51,717 nucleotides of DNA. It comes from Promethearchaeota archaeon (lineage in GTDB: Archaea; Asgardarchaeota; Lokiarchaeia; Sigyniarchaeales; SOKP01). The notes below the pieces were generated by a model. The model was not told where the DNA came from, searched no databases, and saw only the letters and a list, made by a program, of their open reading frames with translations. The translations under genes were made by a program, and so were the position numbers. How positions within the stretch are numbered: the first letter of the stretch is position 1; each line of letters starts with the position of its first letter. Shown here in pieces: positions 17,870-26,917 of the stretch. The DNA is taken from contig WJIS01000211.1 in NCBI GenBank assembly GCA_014730165.1, positions 1-51,717 on the forward strand, read 5' to 3'.

Positions 17870-18892
17870 TTATACGCTTAGAGCATTGATAAACACTTTA
17901 CCTGTAGTCGTACTAAGACTTAAAGTGTAAGTATTAGATGCACCAATATAGTCCAAAGATTGAAACTCATTTCCATTTCGTCCAAAACCTCCTAAATTGG
18001 TATAATCCAAACCGCCAGTGGTTACCGAACCTGTAAACTTTGCTCCAATTTGAACGGAATTATCAATATAATTCACTCTTACTGCTCCCGTGGTAACTTG
18101 TATACTACCAGTAATATCTCCACTTAACGTTCTATTTTGGACAATATTCAAATTTGCATCCCCAGTAATCGTACGTACATCATATACACAGCTTCCTAGA
18201 TATGAAACATTATTTGAAATTAATGTTGTAGAACCAGTGGTGGTTTTGACGTCAATATTACTTCCACTAAAAATAACATTCTTTAAATCTGCAGTTGTAG
18301 AACCAGTGGTTGTCGTAATAGTTAATGAATCCGTGATATTAATATTGGGAGCTAAGAGATGAGTATTACCTGTAGTTGTTGATAGACTTACATAATCTAC
18401 ACTTTCACCATTAGTCGCATTGAAAAGGATATTTCCTACATTAAGAGATGCTGAAATATTATATTTCAAATCAGTCCGTAAAATAATCGTCAACTTATTA
18501 TTAATGCCCATAAACCATTTTGATGGATCAAACCACGCTTGAGGTTGGGAGTAAAATGTAAGGCTTTTTACTGCACTATTGTTTGTAGTACCAATTGGTT
18601 GAAAGAAATCACTATAGGTTTTAGACTTCAAGAAAATTCCCTCAACGTTCACTTTCAGATTAGCGTGCATAACTTGACTTGAAGGCATATTAGTCTTATT
18701 GTATTTTATCTCAATATCAGCAATTGAAGCACCTAATGATATCTCTTCAACTTCTTGTCCGGATGATGTATATACATAATCATAGGATTCATCAATAACT
18801 CCGTAAGTGGCATAACCAACAATCCCAAATCCAAATATTCCTCCTGTGATTACTGCCGCTACTACCAGAATTACTATAAATTTTTTTTGCAT
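17870..18892 (-). CDS. Secreted/anchored DUF4097-like beta-solenoid protein
   Basis: A 340-residue protein with one N-terminal hydrophobic helix (about 4-26) followed by an extracellular region. Residues about 130-340 repeat short strands with the motif TTTG(S/N): SLSTTTGNTHL, TITTTTGSTTADL, VKTTTGSTTL, VRTITGDANL, VTTGAVRV, VTTGGLDY and LSTTTGKVFI. This is the pattern of DUF4097/putative auto-transporter adhesin head domains that form a beta-solenoid. The start ATG is preceded by GAGGATT about ten bases upstream. It converges on pyruvate kinase, with TTTTTTAAAAAAA between them (about 17810-17822). Function on the cell surface is unknown; it could also be an anti-sigma-like bactofilin relative, but the repeated TTTG favours DUF4097. 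Confidence 0.7.
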   Translation of the reverse strand: MQKKFIVILVVAAVITGGIFGFGIVGYATYGVIDESYDYVYTSSGQEVEEISLGASIADIEIKYNKTNMPSSQVMHANLKVNVEGIFLKSKTYSDFFQPIGTTNNSAVKSLTFYSQPQAWFDPSKWFMGINNKLTIILRTDLKYNISASLNVGNILFNATNGESVDYVSLSTTTGNTHLLAPNINITDSLTITTTTGSTTADLKNVIFSGSNIDVKTTTGSTTLISNNVSYLGSCVYDVRTITGDANLNIVQNRTLSGDITGSIQVTTGAVRVNYIDNSVQIGAKFTGSVTTGGLDYTNLGGFGRNGNEFQSLDYIGASNTYTLSLSTTTGKVFINALSV

Positions 18893-19155
18893 GATAATTT
18901 AATCCTCTTTTTTATAATTATATTTCTTTATTCTATGATTAGTTTATCACACTTTCTTTTTAAATAAAATTTGAGCCAATTTTTGCTATATATTTTTTTC
19001 AAAAAATTAATCATGTGTATTATATATTATGGAGATTTAATGATTCGACTACAATTTAAATAATTTTTAGTATAAACGTTTAAATAATTTCCTTAATCTC
19101 TCTATGCTAAGAATATGTGAGCTTAATTAATAAATTATTAAAATGTGAATTTACA

Positions 19156-19695
19156 ATGACAGAAGAAAATAAAGAAATTGAATCGGAACCAACAACCACG
19201 GAGAAAAAAAGTTCAGAGAAACCTAAAAAAGCAAAATCGACGAAAGAAGATTTTAAAGAATTCCAAAAATCAGTTTCTAAGGGTCTTAAAGAATCCGGTT
19301 ATAATGATGCCTTTGATTATATTGCTTTAGCGGTAGGGGTGTATGGATTTATTTGGTTAATGATCCAAATAATTGCTACGTTGATAACAAATCTTTCTGG
19401 AGCAAGCGGTAGGGCAGGATATTGGATTATTAGATTTTTTATCTATTTGATGGTCGGACTATTTCCATTCTTTGCTAAGTTAGTAGAAAAAATAAATAAT
19501 AAATCGTCCGTAGAATTGCCACTCCACTTCGTTCAATCAATTTCAGAAATAAGACGTTTGATTCTATATTTAGGATTCTGGAGTATTCTAATCTTTTGGT
19601 TCGTTGATAACTTAGTATCTTTTTGGGTTCATGGGATAATGACAATATTAATGCTTGTCGTCATTTTCCAAGATCTATTCCGACGAGATAAATAA
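19156..19695 (+). CDS. Small hypothetical membrane protein with charged N-terminal tail
   Basis: A 179-residue protein if started at ATG 19156 (MTEENKEIE). An upstream GTG at 19117 would add 13 residues, but the usual acidic N-terminus begins at the ATG. Residues about 1-60 are highly charged and rich in Lys and Glu. Then come four hydrophobic segments: about 55-80 (YIALAVGVYGFIWLMIQII), 92-115, 136-153 and 154-170. The end is RRDK. No family was recognised. It stands alone between two divergent intergenic regions. Confidence 0.6.
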   Translation: MTEENKEIESEPTTTEKKSSEKPKKAKSTKEDFKEFQKSVSKGLKESGYNDAFDYIALAVGVYGFIWLMIQIIATLITNLSGASGRAGYWIIRFFIYLMVGLFPFFAKLVEKINNKSSVELPLHFVQSISEIRRLILYLGFWSILIFWFVDNLVSFWVHGIMTILMLVVIFQDLFRRDK

Positions 19696-19792
19696 ATTGC
19701 AATTATTATTTCATTTTTTTATTCATTTTTCAATTATTTAAAGTGCTAATCGATTAAAAAAAATGATAAAATAAGGGAAGTTAACAATAGAA

Positions 19793-20143
19793 TTATTGAG
19801 TCATTTCTTTTAACTTAGCAAGCCATCGATCCTCATCGCTTACCTTAAAATACTCCGTTTTATACTCTGACTCACCAACTCGATTCTCTCCCATATAATT
19901 TATTACCAACTCTTTTCTAATAAGTCCTTTAGTTTCGGTTTTCTCAACTTCATCAAGAGAGATATCAAGCCGGATTTTTGGTTTAGATATAAACGAAGCT
20001 TTCCGACCAAAGATTACTCTTTGATTAGTTAAGATCAGTGTTCCTTTATCTTTAGTTTGACCTTGATTCCGAATACGTTTTGCGGAATCCTCAATAATTA
20101 TCTCTTCTTCAGCTTTTAGTGGTGGAAATTCACTATTAGACAT
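19793..20143 (-). CDS. PH/GRAM-like domain protein
   Basis: A 116-residue soluble protein. The pattern E-x-I-x6-RIRNQ-x6-KGTLILTNQRVIFG followed by basic residues, SKPKIRLDISLDEVEKTETKG and KELVINYMG is that of bacterial/archaeal PH-like (GRAM/bPH) domains, with the conserved LTNQRVIF strand. The domain fills the whole protein, and the C-terminal EDRWLAKLKEM forms its closing helix. Such domains bind membranes or proteins; the ligand is unknown. The start ATG has an AAGGAGAG-like Shine-Dalgarno (minus strand, about 20149-20156). It is divergent from the corrinoid protein gene. Confidence 0.65.
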   Translation of the reverse strand: MSNSEFPPLKAEEEIIIEDSAKRIRNQGQTKDKGTLILTNQRVIFGRKASFISKPKIRLDISLDEVEKTETKGLIRKELVINYMGENRVGESEYKTEYFKVSDEDRWLAKLKEMTQ

Positions 20144-20583
20144 TTTTTTCTCTCCTTGAAGTTCTATTTTTTTTATTGTTTACTTTTATTTATATTAACT
20201 ATCAAAAAAATAAAAACTGCTTAATTTAAAGTTTAACAATTCCAAGAATATCTGAGGATCTATTCAAATCCATTTAAAGCTTTTTCAATTCGAATGAAAA
20301 TGGATTAATCATTTTTAAATTTCCTTTATTTCATTATAAAAACCATGAATCAAGACTATATCTTTATGACCATCTTTATCTTCCTTAGTCATTATTAGAT
20401 TAATGCGTTTTAGTTAAAAATTTTAATACTGGGTTGTATCCGCAATATGGAAGTGTAAAATTCTGTAGGACCACTTTTCAATTCTGGAAATCTTTAAAAA
20501 TCCTAACACATAATTTAAGTATATTTATGAAAAAAAAGTATTGAAAAAAAACTAAAATTAAAGATATAGGATTTTGAGAAATT
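20144..20583. other. Intergenic region upstream of the corrinoid-protein gene
   Basis: About 440 AT-rich bases between divergent genes. The only coding-like item is a 25-codon frame on the minus strand (20315-20392, MTKEDKDGHKDIV), too short to support. A TATA-like AAGTATATTTATG stands at 20517-20529, about 55 bases before the corrinoid-protein ATG, and could be its promoter. No tRNA or repeat was seen. Confidence 0.4.
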
Positions 20584-21225
20584 ATGACAGATGAAGATAT
20601 AATAAAAAAAGTTAAAGAAGCTATTATAGATATGGACTTAGAAACTGCAAAAAATGTATGTGAAAATGCCCTAAATCAAGGAATTAAACCATTTGATATC
20701 ATAAAGGATGGAATTGGAAGTGCAGTAAAAAAAGTAGGTGATTTATTTGAAACTAAAGAGTATTTCTTGTCAGAGCTCATAATGGCAGGAGAAATAATCA
20801 CACAAATTATGCAAATTCTAAAACCATACATCAAAAGTGATGGTAAAGCAAAAGCAAAGGTTGTTCTAGGTACGGCTAAAGGTGATATGCATGATATTGG
20901 TAAAAATATCGTAAGAAATTTTATGCAAGCGGAAGGATTCGAAGTAATTGATTTAGGAGTAGACGTTCCTACAGATAGATTTATTGAAGCGATACGTGTG
21001 GAAAAACCACAAATTCTAGCAATCTCAGTTTTAATATCAGCAAGCATGCCCGAAGTAGAAAAAGTCATGAAAGCTCTTAATAAAGAAGGGTTGAGAGAAA
21101 AAGTAAAAGTAGTAATAGGAGGGGCTCCTGTTACGCAACAATTTGTAGATGATATTGGTGCTGATGGATATGCTAATGATGCTATTGATGGTATAAACAT
21201 TTGTAAGAGGTGGGCTCAAGAATGA
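20584..21225 (+). CDS. Corrinoid (B12)-binding methyltransferase protein, MtaC/MtbC-like
   Basis: A 213-residue corrinoid protein of the MtaC/MtbC/MttC type, which shuttles methyl groups between a substrate-specific methyltransferase and a MtbA/MtaA-type acceptor enzyme. The N-terminal helical cap domain (about 1-90) contains the LFETKEYFLSELIMAGE signature (54-70). The B12-binding Rossmann domain shows the cobalt-ligand motif D101-M-H103-D-I-G106-K with His103. The later GGAPVTQQFVDDIGADGYANDA is the closing base-off motif. Its TGA overlaps the ATG of the next gene (ATGA, 21222-21225), so the two are translationally coupled. No MtaB/MttB-like partner is in the window, so the methyl donor substrate is unknown. 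Confidence 0.9.
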   Translation: MTDEDIIKKVKEAIIDMDLETAKNVCENALNQGIKPFDIIKDGIGSAVKKVGDLFETKEYFLSELIMAGEIITQIMQILKPYIKSDGKAKAKVVLGTAKGDMHDIGKNIVRNFMQAEGFEVIDLGVDVPTDRFIEAIRVEKPQILAISVLISASMPEVEKVMKALNKEGLREKVKVVIGGAPVTQQFVDDIGADGYANDAIDGINICKRWAQE

Positions 21226-22367
21226 ATCCTAAAGAAAGATTGATGGCAGTTTTACGCCGGGAAGAGCCAGACCAGATCCCTTTTACATTATATGCAGAAA
21301 CCCTAAAATTAGTGGGTCTAGCGATATATGAACCTTGGCGAAAGCTCTTAGACCAGGGACTCAGTCTTTTTGCTGCATTGGCAGTTCAGACACACAAAGT
21401 AAAATGTCCAAATGCATCTATGGATATCATGCATCATTATAAAACACAAACAAGCTGGTCTCCTGTTGATTTAATGATAAGTATGAATAAACCACATGAG
21501 ATATCAGGTGAGATTAAAACCCCTATTGGCACAGATAAGTTTTTTGCAGTGATGGAGTCTATGGATTTATCTGAAATGCTTCCTTGGTTCCCGGAGGATG
21601 GATTCTTTATCAAAACCCTTGAAGATTACGAGATATTTACATATTTAATTGAAGATACTGAATATACTCCTTATTATGATGATGTTAATGAATTCCAGAT
21701 GATAATTGGAAATTATGGTATTGTCCCAACTTTCGTTCCGAAGAGTCCCTTTCAATCGATGATAATGTTACTGGGACCTCATAGACTGGCTATTGATTAT
21801 TATACACATAGAAAAGAATTTGATGAACTTTATAACGCAATCTACAAGAAGGAGTTAGAAGTATATAAAATTGCTGCGGAATCACCAGCCGAGGTTATTT
21901 GGGGGCCAGATAATGTGACTGGCCTTATCACTAGCCCTAAATTCTTTAAAGATTATAGTTTAAAGTTTTATAATGAAGTTGCAGATATATTTCATAAACA
22001 TGATAAAATTTATGTTGTTCACATGGATGGTGAACTAAAATGCTTAGCAGACCTTATAGCGGAAACTAGAATAGACGCGATTGAAAGTTTTACACCACCT
22101 CCAGTTGGAGATTTAACTATAAAAGAGGCTAAAGAAAAATGGAAAGATAAAGTAATATGGTCAAATTTTCCAGAACCTGTATGTTTACAAGGGCAAAGAG
22201 AAGTAAAGAAGACAACCAAGAAGATGTTAAAGGAAGCGGCTCCGGGAAATAACTTTATATTAGGTATATCTGAAGGATTTCCTTCCTTTATGCACATGCT
22301 CTCGACTGTTCCAAATATTCTTAAAACAATAAACAAATTCGGTAAATATCCTATTGCTAAAGAATAA
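21222..22367 (+). CDS. MtaA/MtbA-type uroporphyrinogen decarboxylase-family methyltransferase
   Basis: A 381-residue UroD-superfamily protein. It starts MNPKERLMAVLRREEPDQIP, the standard N-terminus of MtaA/CmuA-like corrinoid methyltransferases. It is not a heme-pathway UroD, because the context is a corrinoid protein whose stop codon it overlaps by four bases. Later segments (IIGNYGIV, VIWGPDNVTG, KIYVVHMDGELKCLADLI, GISEGFPSF) match the TIM-barrel core. The HxD-like HMDGE sits where family members have zinc-ligand histidine and cysteine residues; I could not verify the full zinc set. An upstream in-frame GTG (21210) exists, but AGAGGTG at 21205-21211 is the ribosome binding site for the ATG at 21222. 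It probably moves methyl groups between the corrinoid protein and a thiol or pterin acceptor. Confidence 0.85.
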   Translation: MNPKERLMAVLRREEPDQIPFTLYAETLKLVGLAIYEPWRKLLDQGLSLFAALAVQTHKVKCPNASMDIMHHYKTQTSWSPVDLMISMNKPHEISGEIKTPIGTDKFFAVMESMDLSEMLPWFPEDGFFIKTLEDYEIFTYLIEDTEYTPYYDDVNEFQMIIGNYGIVPTFVPKSPFQSMIMLLGPHRLAIDYYTHRKEFDELYNAIYKKELEVYKIAAESPAEVIWGPDNVTGLITSPKFFKDYSLKFYNEVADIFHKHDKIYVVHMDGELKCLADLIAETRIDAIESFTPPPVGDLTIKEAKEKWKDKVIWSNFPEPVCLQGQREVKKTTKKMLKEAAPGNNFILGISEGFPSFMHMLSTVPNILKTINKFGKYPIAKE

Positions 22368-22516
22368 ATTTGCTTTGCATTTTTTTTTGTATTTCCTATA
22401 ATTATAACAAATTGAAATAGTTCTATGATAAAGGTTTTTAAATCATTGCTTAAATTTTTTCTCTCTATTTAAATTTTTTAGGTTAAAAGATGCGGTTAAT
22501 TTCCGTCTAATCTTAA

Positions 22517-23636
22517 ATAATCTCACCTATTCATGATGAAAGCATTTTACGATTTTGGGTTTGGATACGGGATCCAGATGGGACTCATGAGGATCATTAT
22601 TTAGCTTCCAATAGGACATATGAGATGACCCCTCAAGTTAATTTAACACGTATTCCTGGTATCAATGAAGAAGAATTATCCATTGAACTTGATATGGTAT
22701 TCTTTCGACATGATGGAAATATGCAAGCAGATGCTTATTTTGTAGATTTAGCGATGGATGAAATCGGTGGAGGATTATACTATTCTGCAACTAATTGGTC
22801 GAATTTTGATAGTTGGAAAGAAATTGATTGGGGACCCTGTGCATGGAAATTGACATTCTCAATTACTGATAATGAGGGTAATAGTGATATTTTACAAGCA
22901 CCTCATAAGATTTGGCAACAAGGAAGTTGGAGATCAATGGATTCGGTTTTGTATGGGGGCCCATCAAGCAATCCAAATAATGCAGCTTTAAGCATGTACG
23001 GTCCTTGGATTAATATTTTTGAAGATTCTCCCTATACCACCAAATATCGCAGTATATCTTATGATTGAGGAAGCATATGCATGTATAGATATATATGGTC
23101 CTCTTAAAGATGATGATTTTGATTTTAACCCAGATGATCCAATTGATAATACATTAAAGAGATCAAGAAGACCCGAATCGGCTATTTTTTTTACTGAACC
23201 AGTAAAAGAAGAGCATAAAACTTTATCATATGATAAATATGGAAGGTATTATGATAGAATGATTGATTTAATTAAACGAGCCTCATATTGGTCCGCATGC
23301 GCTTTAGCTTGGACAATGAAAAAATGTGGTCTTAATAAAACAACGACCGACACAATTGGTCAAAGAGGTAAGTATGAAGCCTCTCAAGTTGAAATTTCTA
23401 AAACTATTTTATCATATGCACCAACAAGAAAACCTTATGATGCAGAAGTAGCAGAGGATTTATTAAAAAAGAAAAGACCTGAATCTTCAAGCTCTTCTCT
23501 ATCGCTGAATCTCGTCAGTCTAACTCGAATTGGACTAATTGGGTTAATCGGAGCCTTAATATTGGAGTTGGTTAAAAAAATAGCAGAAACAGCGACTGAC
23601 AATGCGGCATCGTCTGCTCTTTCAGGAATAGCATAA
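22517..23636 (+). pseudogene. Frameshifted, 5'-truncated gene of unknown function
   Basis: Coding sense is clear from 22517 (no start codon before 22625) with residues such as ILRFWVWIRDPDGTHEDHY, then MTPQVNLTRIPGINEEEL, to a TGA at 23066-23068. A second frame then runs on from ATG 23061 (overlapping by eight bases) to the stop at 23636. The second part starts MIEEAYACIDIYGPLKDDD and ends with a hydrophobic helix, SLTRIGLIGLIGALILELV. The first part lacks any initiation codon, which suggests a lost 5' end; the frame change suggests an indel. Alternatively the second frame is a separate, translationally coupled gene, since ATG and stop overlap. I do not recognise the family. Confidence 0.5.
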
Positions 23637-23705
23637 GAAAATAAAAATATTTAACTTTTTTCTTTACAACTTATATATAGTCAAAAAACCAAATTCATAA
23701 TAATT

Positions 23706-24767
23706 ATGCAAATCAAAAAAAAAAAATCAAATGAAAAGGATCAAGGTAAAAATAAATCAAATAAACATAATAAACAGAAAATCTTTACCATCGCCTTTTA
23801 CAGTTGCTTCATCATCTCTCTACTACTCTTTCTCAATCTAATGCTTATAATTATACCTCTAAATTATTATTTGAATCTGCTGATAGTGGTGGGATTGGGT
23901 TTTATGAGCGCCTCTTTTATGTATCTCTCAAGAGGAAAAAATGAGAAGGGGTGCATTTATCGGGAAATTAATCTATTGAAAGGAGCTGCAAAAGATCTCG
24001 AAAAGAAATATAAGATGAATTTAAATGAACTGGCAGCTGAAGCTTATGGAGAAAAACTTCAAGAAATAGTTGAAATTTACGAAAAGATCCTCGAGCTTAC
24101 TCCGAAAGATTCAAGTGCCGCATGGCATTTAGCCTCAGCTCATTTTTTTTCGGAAAATTTTGAAAAAAGCGCGCAGCTGTATTGTGAGTATCGTAAAAAA
24201 TTTCAAAATGATCTAAGAGATCATAAAATGAAAAAACCTCTCGATTAGGATTCGCTTTTTATCGCCCTCACAGATACAAAAATCATATACCACAATGATA
24301 AAGACACTCTCATCACTCACATGAAAGTCTCAAAAACGTGGCTTGCTCACGCGTATAATCAAGTTAAAAACTGTGAAATTGCACTGGAAATCGCTCAGAA
24401 GGTACTAAACCAAGACTCGAACTATCTCATCGCTAAATATCCCCTCGCAGAAGCACAATACGGGTTAGGGAATGTTTCAAAAGCAATCGAAAATCTTAAG
24501 ACCATAACTCAAGAAAAACCCGAATATACAAAACCTATCCGACTCCTCACCAAGATTTATACCGAAACGGACCAACCGGATGAACTCTTAGAAACTCTCG
24601 ACCGAAAACAACCTAAAGACGCTAAAACTTGGTATTACGCCGCTCAATATTTCTATAAAAAAGGAAAGCTAAAAAAAGCTGCTGAACTAAACCAAAAAGC
24701 TCTTACACTGGATCGCAAACTTAAACAAGCAAAAGAACTAAAACAACTCATTAAAAAGATTCATTAA
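23706..24767 (+). pseudogene. Membrane-anchored TPR protein interrupted by an in-frame TAG
   Basis: The frame begins at ATG 23706. It encodes a Lys-rich N-terminus, two hydrophobic helices (about 27-50 and 54-76), then TPR-like helices (YEKILELTPKDSSAAWHLAS). At codon 181, TAG (24246-24248) interrupts it, but the same frame continues without a break (DSLFIALTDTKIIYHND, then TWLAHAYNQVKNCEIAL) for 173 more codons of further TPR repeats, e.g. KYPLAEAQYGLGNVSKAIE, and ends at 24767. Without the TAG it would be a 353-residue membrane-anchored TPR protein. A nonsense mutation is the simplest explanation. TAG is used as an ordinary stop elsewhere here, for instance after the P-type ATPase, which argues against routine readthrough. 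An internal ATG at 24321 could give a separate TPR peptide. Confidence 0.65.
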
Positions 24768-24860
24768 ATGGAATAGATACTCAAAAGATGATAGGTGTTT
24801 AGTATAAGCATATAATATCGATTAGGTGTGGAACACCAGCACAAATGATGAGAAATATCC

Positions 24861-25883
24861 TCAAATTCGTATGTTCTTAAGGTTTGGTAGAGATGAAAGC
24901 TCTTCTGGGACTTTTGTTATCTTGTTTTTGTATAGATCTAAAGATTTAAGCGAGGAAAGGTTTTTCAACGCTCTCGGAAGCGCTTTAAGATTATTATATC
25001 CAAGAGCTAATTGTTGCAAAGAAACTAAATTCCCTATCGAGTCTGGAAGTTCAACCAATTCATTTTCAACAATATTACAATATTTAAGAGATTTTAAGTC
25101 ACCGAATGATTCTGGAAGATTCCTAATTTTATTTCTAGCTAAATTGAGTTCCACAAGGGATTCGAGACTCCCGAAAGATTCGGGTAAAAACGAAATCTGA
25201 TGTGAATTCAGATATAATTTCCTTAAGGACTTTAATTCCCCAACCTCCTCAGGAAGAACACTTATTTCTCCATCTTCAAGTTTCAAAACCCGCAAATTTT
25301 TCAGCTTACAAAGATTTAGCGGAAATTTCTTAAAGCCTTTAACACATTCTGCTATAATTTTGCTTAAATTAAGAAATTCTAAATTCTCTAATTCTCCAAA
25401 TGTTTCGGGAACTTCTCTAATCATATTCCATTCTAAATTGAGGTACTTTAAATTTCTCAATTCCGCAATCTCCGGGGGAATTTTTCTGATAAAATTATGC
25501 TGCATGTCCAAGAATTCCAAGTACCTTAGCTCGAATAAATTAGGGGTGATCTCTTCCAACTCGTATCCTTCGTACCCATCCCAGCAACTTAAAAAAATAA
25601 TATGACCTTCCGTATCGAGCGCATAGAATCCGTACATCATATACTCATAAGTTTGTGGATACTTCTCCTCAAAGATCCTAACCTGCTCGAATAAAAACTC
25701 TCTATATTTCTCCCAATCTCCTTTTTCCATAAATTCGGAGACATCACCAGAATCGAGTTTGAAAAGAGGAATATGTTTTATTTCTTCCAAGATCTCCAAC
25801 ACGGATGCCTCTCCTTCGAGTACTCCCTGATCTTCGTATTTCTTGCCGGAATAAATCTTGCCCTTATATTCTTTTATATTCAT
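24861..25883 (-). CDS. Leucine-rich repeat protein
   Basis: A soluble protein of about 340 residues. After a unique N-terminal region (about 1-105, with DALDTEGHIIFLSCWDGYEG-like acidic and aromatic residues) come about nine repeats of roughly 23 residues with the pattern LxxLxxLxLxxNxIxxLPexfgxL, for instance LRNLKYLNLEWNMIREVPE, LKSLRKLYLNSHQISFLPE and LVSLQQLALGYNNLKALPR. These form a solenoid for protein binding. This bacterial/eukaryotic-style plant-like LRR (LPE/FG) is common in Asgard genomes. The ATG at 25883 is used; an upstream GTG at 25898 would add five residues. It is convergent with the broken TPR gene. No kinase, GTPase or membrane part is present, so its partner is unknown. 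Confidence 0.85.
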   Translation of the reverse strand: MNIKEYKGKIYSGKKYEDQGVLEGEASVLEILEEIKHIPLFKLDSGDVSEFMEKGDWEKYREFLFEQVRIFEEKYPQTYEYMMYGFYALDTEGHIIFLSCWDGYEGYELEEITPNLFELRYLEFLDMQHNFIRKIPPEIAELRNLKYLNLEWNMIREVPETFGELENLEFLNLSKIIAECVKGFKKFPLNLCKLKNLRVLKLEDGEISVLPEEVGELKSLRKLYLNSHQISFLPESFGSLESLVELNLARNKIRNLPESFGDLKSLKYCNIVENELVELPDSIGNLVSLQQLALGYNNLKALPRALKNLSSLKSLDLYKNKITKVPEELSSLPNLKNIRI

Positions 25884-26191
25884 AAAAATTCTATACACTT
25901 TTCTTAATTTTTGCTTCCTTACTAAAATATACGCACTTCAATATATATTTATTTTCTTTATTTAAATTCACCAACTCAGCCGGATTCTCATCATGGAACA
26001 CTCTCTATCTTAGTACACTTCTGAAAAATTACCCCTAACATTTCTTACTTATTGTCCAGAAATAAATCTAGCATTACATCAAAATCTGAAAATTGGACTC
26101 CTAATCTTAAAATTTGGATGTTTATACACTATAAGAATATTTGGATCTTTTCTTCTACTATGAGAAGAATCTCCCTATTCGAGTTATAATA

Positions 26192-26212
26192 CGAAATGCC
26201 AATATTTATATA
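26192..26212 (+). promoter_or_regulatory. Probable BRE/TATA promoter of grpE
   Basis: A purine-rich CGAAATG (BRE-like, 26192-26198) precedes TTTATATA (26205-26212). Expected start of transcription is near 26230-26240, about 75 bases before the grpE ATG. The later dyad falls within the predicted leader. Confidence 0.45.
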
Positions 26213-26244
26213 GCTAAAATAAATATAATAATTAGCAACTAGGG

Positions 26245-26273
26245 GTTTGTAAACAAAAGGTTTACGATCAAAC
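26245..26273 (+). promoter_or_regulatory. Nested dyad, candidate heat-shock operator
   Basis: Two inverted repeats lie one inside the other: outer arms GTTTG (26245-26249) and CAAAC (26269-26273), inner arms TAAAC (26250-26254) and GTTTA (26260-26264), around AAAAG. It sits just after the predicted start of transcription, where an archaeal repressor of the Phr/HSR type would block. It could equally be a leader hairpin. Confidence 0.45.
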
Positions 26274-26311
26274 TCTTTACAAAAATAATAAATTAAAAAA
26301 AGTTGAAAACT

Positions 26312-26917
26312 ATGGTATTTGGAGATTATTTAGACAGAGGAGACAGACGAAAGATCAGTACAACTGCGTATCCTTATGAACAAATTGAGAAAATAATATC
26401 AGAGAATAAAGAATTAAGAAAAGTAAATAAGGAATTAACAGAGAAAGTCAATGAATTGAAAGAATACAAAGAAGAGAAGAAGAATTTCAAGGAAAAATCA
26501 GAAAAATACCTAAATTCTTTAAAAAGAGTACAAGCGGACTATGAAAACCTCAAGAAACGAATAGCTCGAGATACACAAAATTATAAACAACGTTCAATGG
26601 AGCGAATAGTTAGAAAACTCATTAGTCATTATGATGATCTCAAACGAGCAGAAAAAGTGATTGAAGTAATCGAAGATGACGAGTCAGTGAGAAAAGGTTT
26701 TCAAATGATACTTAAAAACTTCGGAAAACTCTTGAGAGAAGAAGGGATTGAAGTAATGGAGAGTATAGGAAAACCTTTTGATCCATACAAACATGAAGCG
26801 ATGATGGTGAAAGAAGATGTGGATGCTCCAGAAAATGTCATAATCGACGAATTAGAGCAAGGATATTATTACAAAAATAAAGTTTTACGACCTGCGAAGG
26901 TTATTGTAGCAAAATAA
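26312..26917 (+). CDS. grpE: GrpE nucleotide exchange factor
   Basis: About 200 residues. A long coiled-coil N-terminal helix (about 25-95) is followed by the GrpE head. The diagnostic motif ENLKKRIARDTQNYKQRSMERI-like block and the end segment PFDPYKHEAMMVKE, then VIDELEQGYYYKNKVLRPAKVIV are unmistakable. GrpE releases ADP from DnaK. The ATG at 26312 was chosen; a TTG at 26303 would add three residues. It heads the grpE-dnaK-dnaJ-clpB cluster on one strand, with DnaK 182 bases downstream, so DnaK may also have its own promoter. Confidence 0.93.
   Translation: MVFGDYLDRGDRRKISTTAYPYEQIEKIISENKELRKVNKELTEKVNELKEYKEEKKNFKEKSEKYLNSLKRVQADYENLKKRIARDTQNYKQRSMERIVRKLISHYDDLKRAEKVIEVIEDDESVRKGFQMILKNFGKLLREEGIEVMESIGKPFDPYKHEAMMVKEDVDAPENVIIDELEQGYYYKNKVLRPAKVIVAK

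Larger units (their letters stand above)
25884..26311. other. Divergent intergenic region upstream of the heat-shock cluster
   Basis: About 420 AT-rich bases between the LRR gene and grpE. It contains a hairpin with two 7-base arms and a 6-base loop (TTCTTCT/AGAAGAA, 26150-26169), a BRE/TATA promoter (26192-26212) and a multi-part dyad (26245-26273); the last two are listed separately. No small gene or tRNA was seen. Confidence 0.5.

Noticed and set aside
20315-20392. Minus-strand frame of 25 codons (MTKEDKDGHKDIV...)
   Set aside because: Too short to support; no ribosome binding site; may be a gene relic or chance.
24246-24248. Pyrrolysine at the in-frame TAG
   Set aside because: TAG ends normal genes here (after 39741 and at 121), and no pyl gene is in the window; kept only as a question.
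24826-25200. Plus-strand open frame of 124 codons
   Set aside because: It is the reverse complement of the LRR gene; its Leu/Ser pattern mirrors the repeats.
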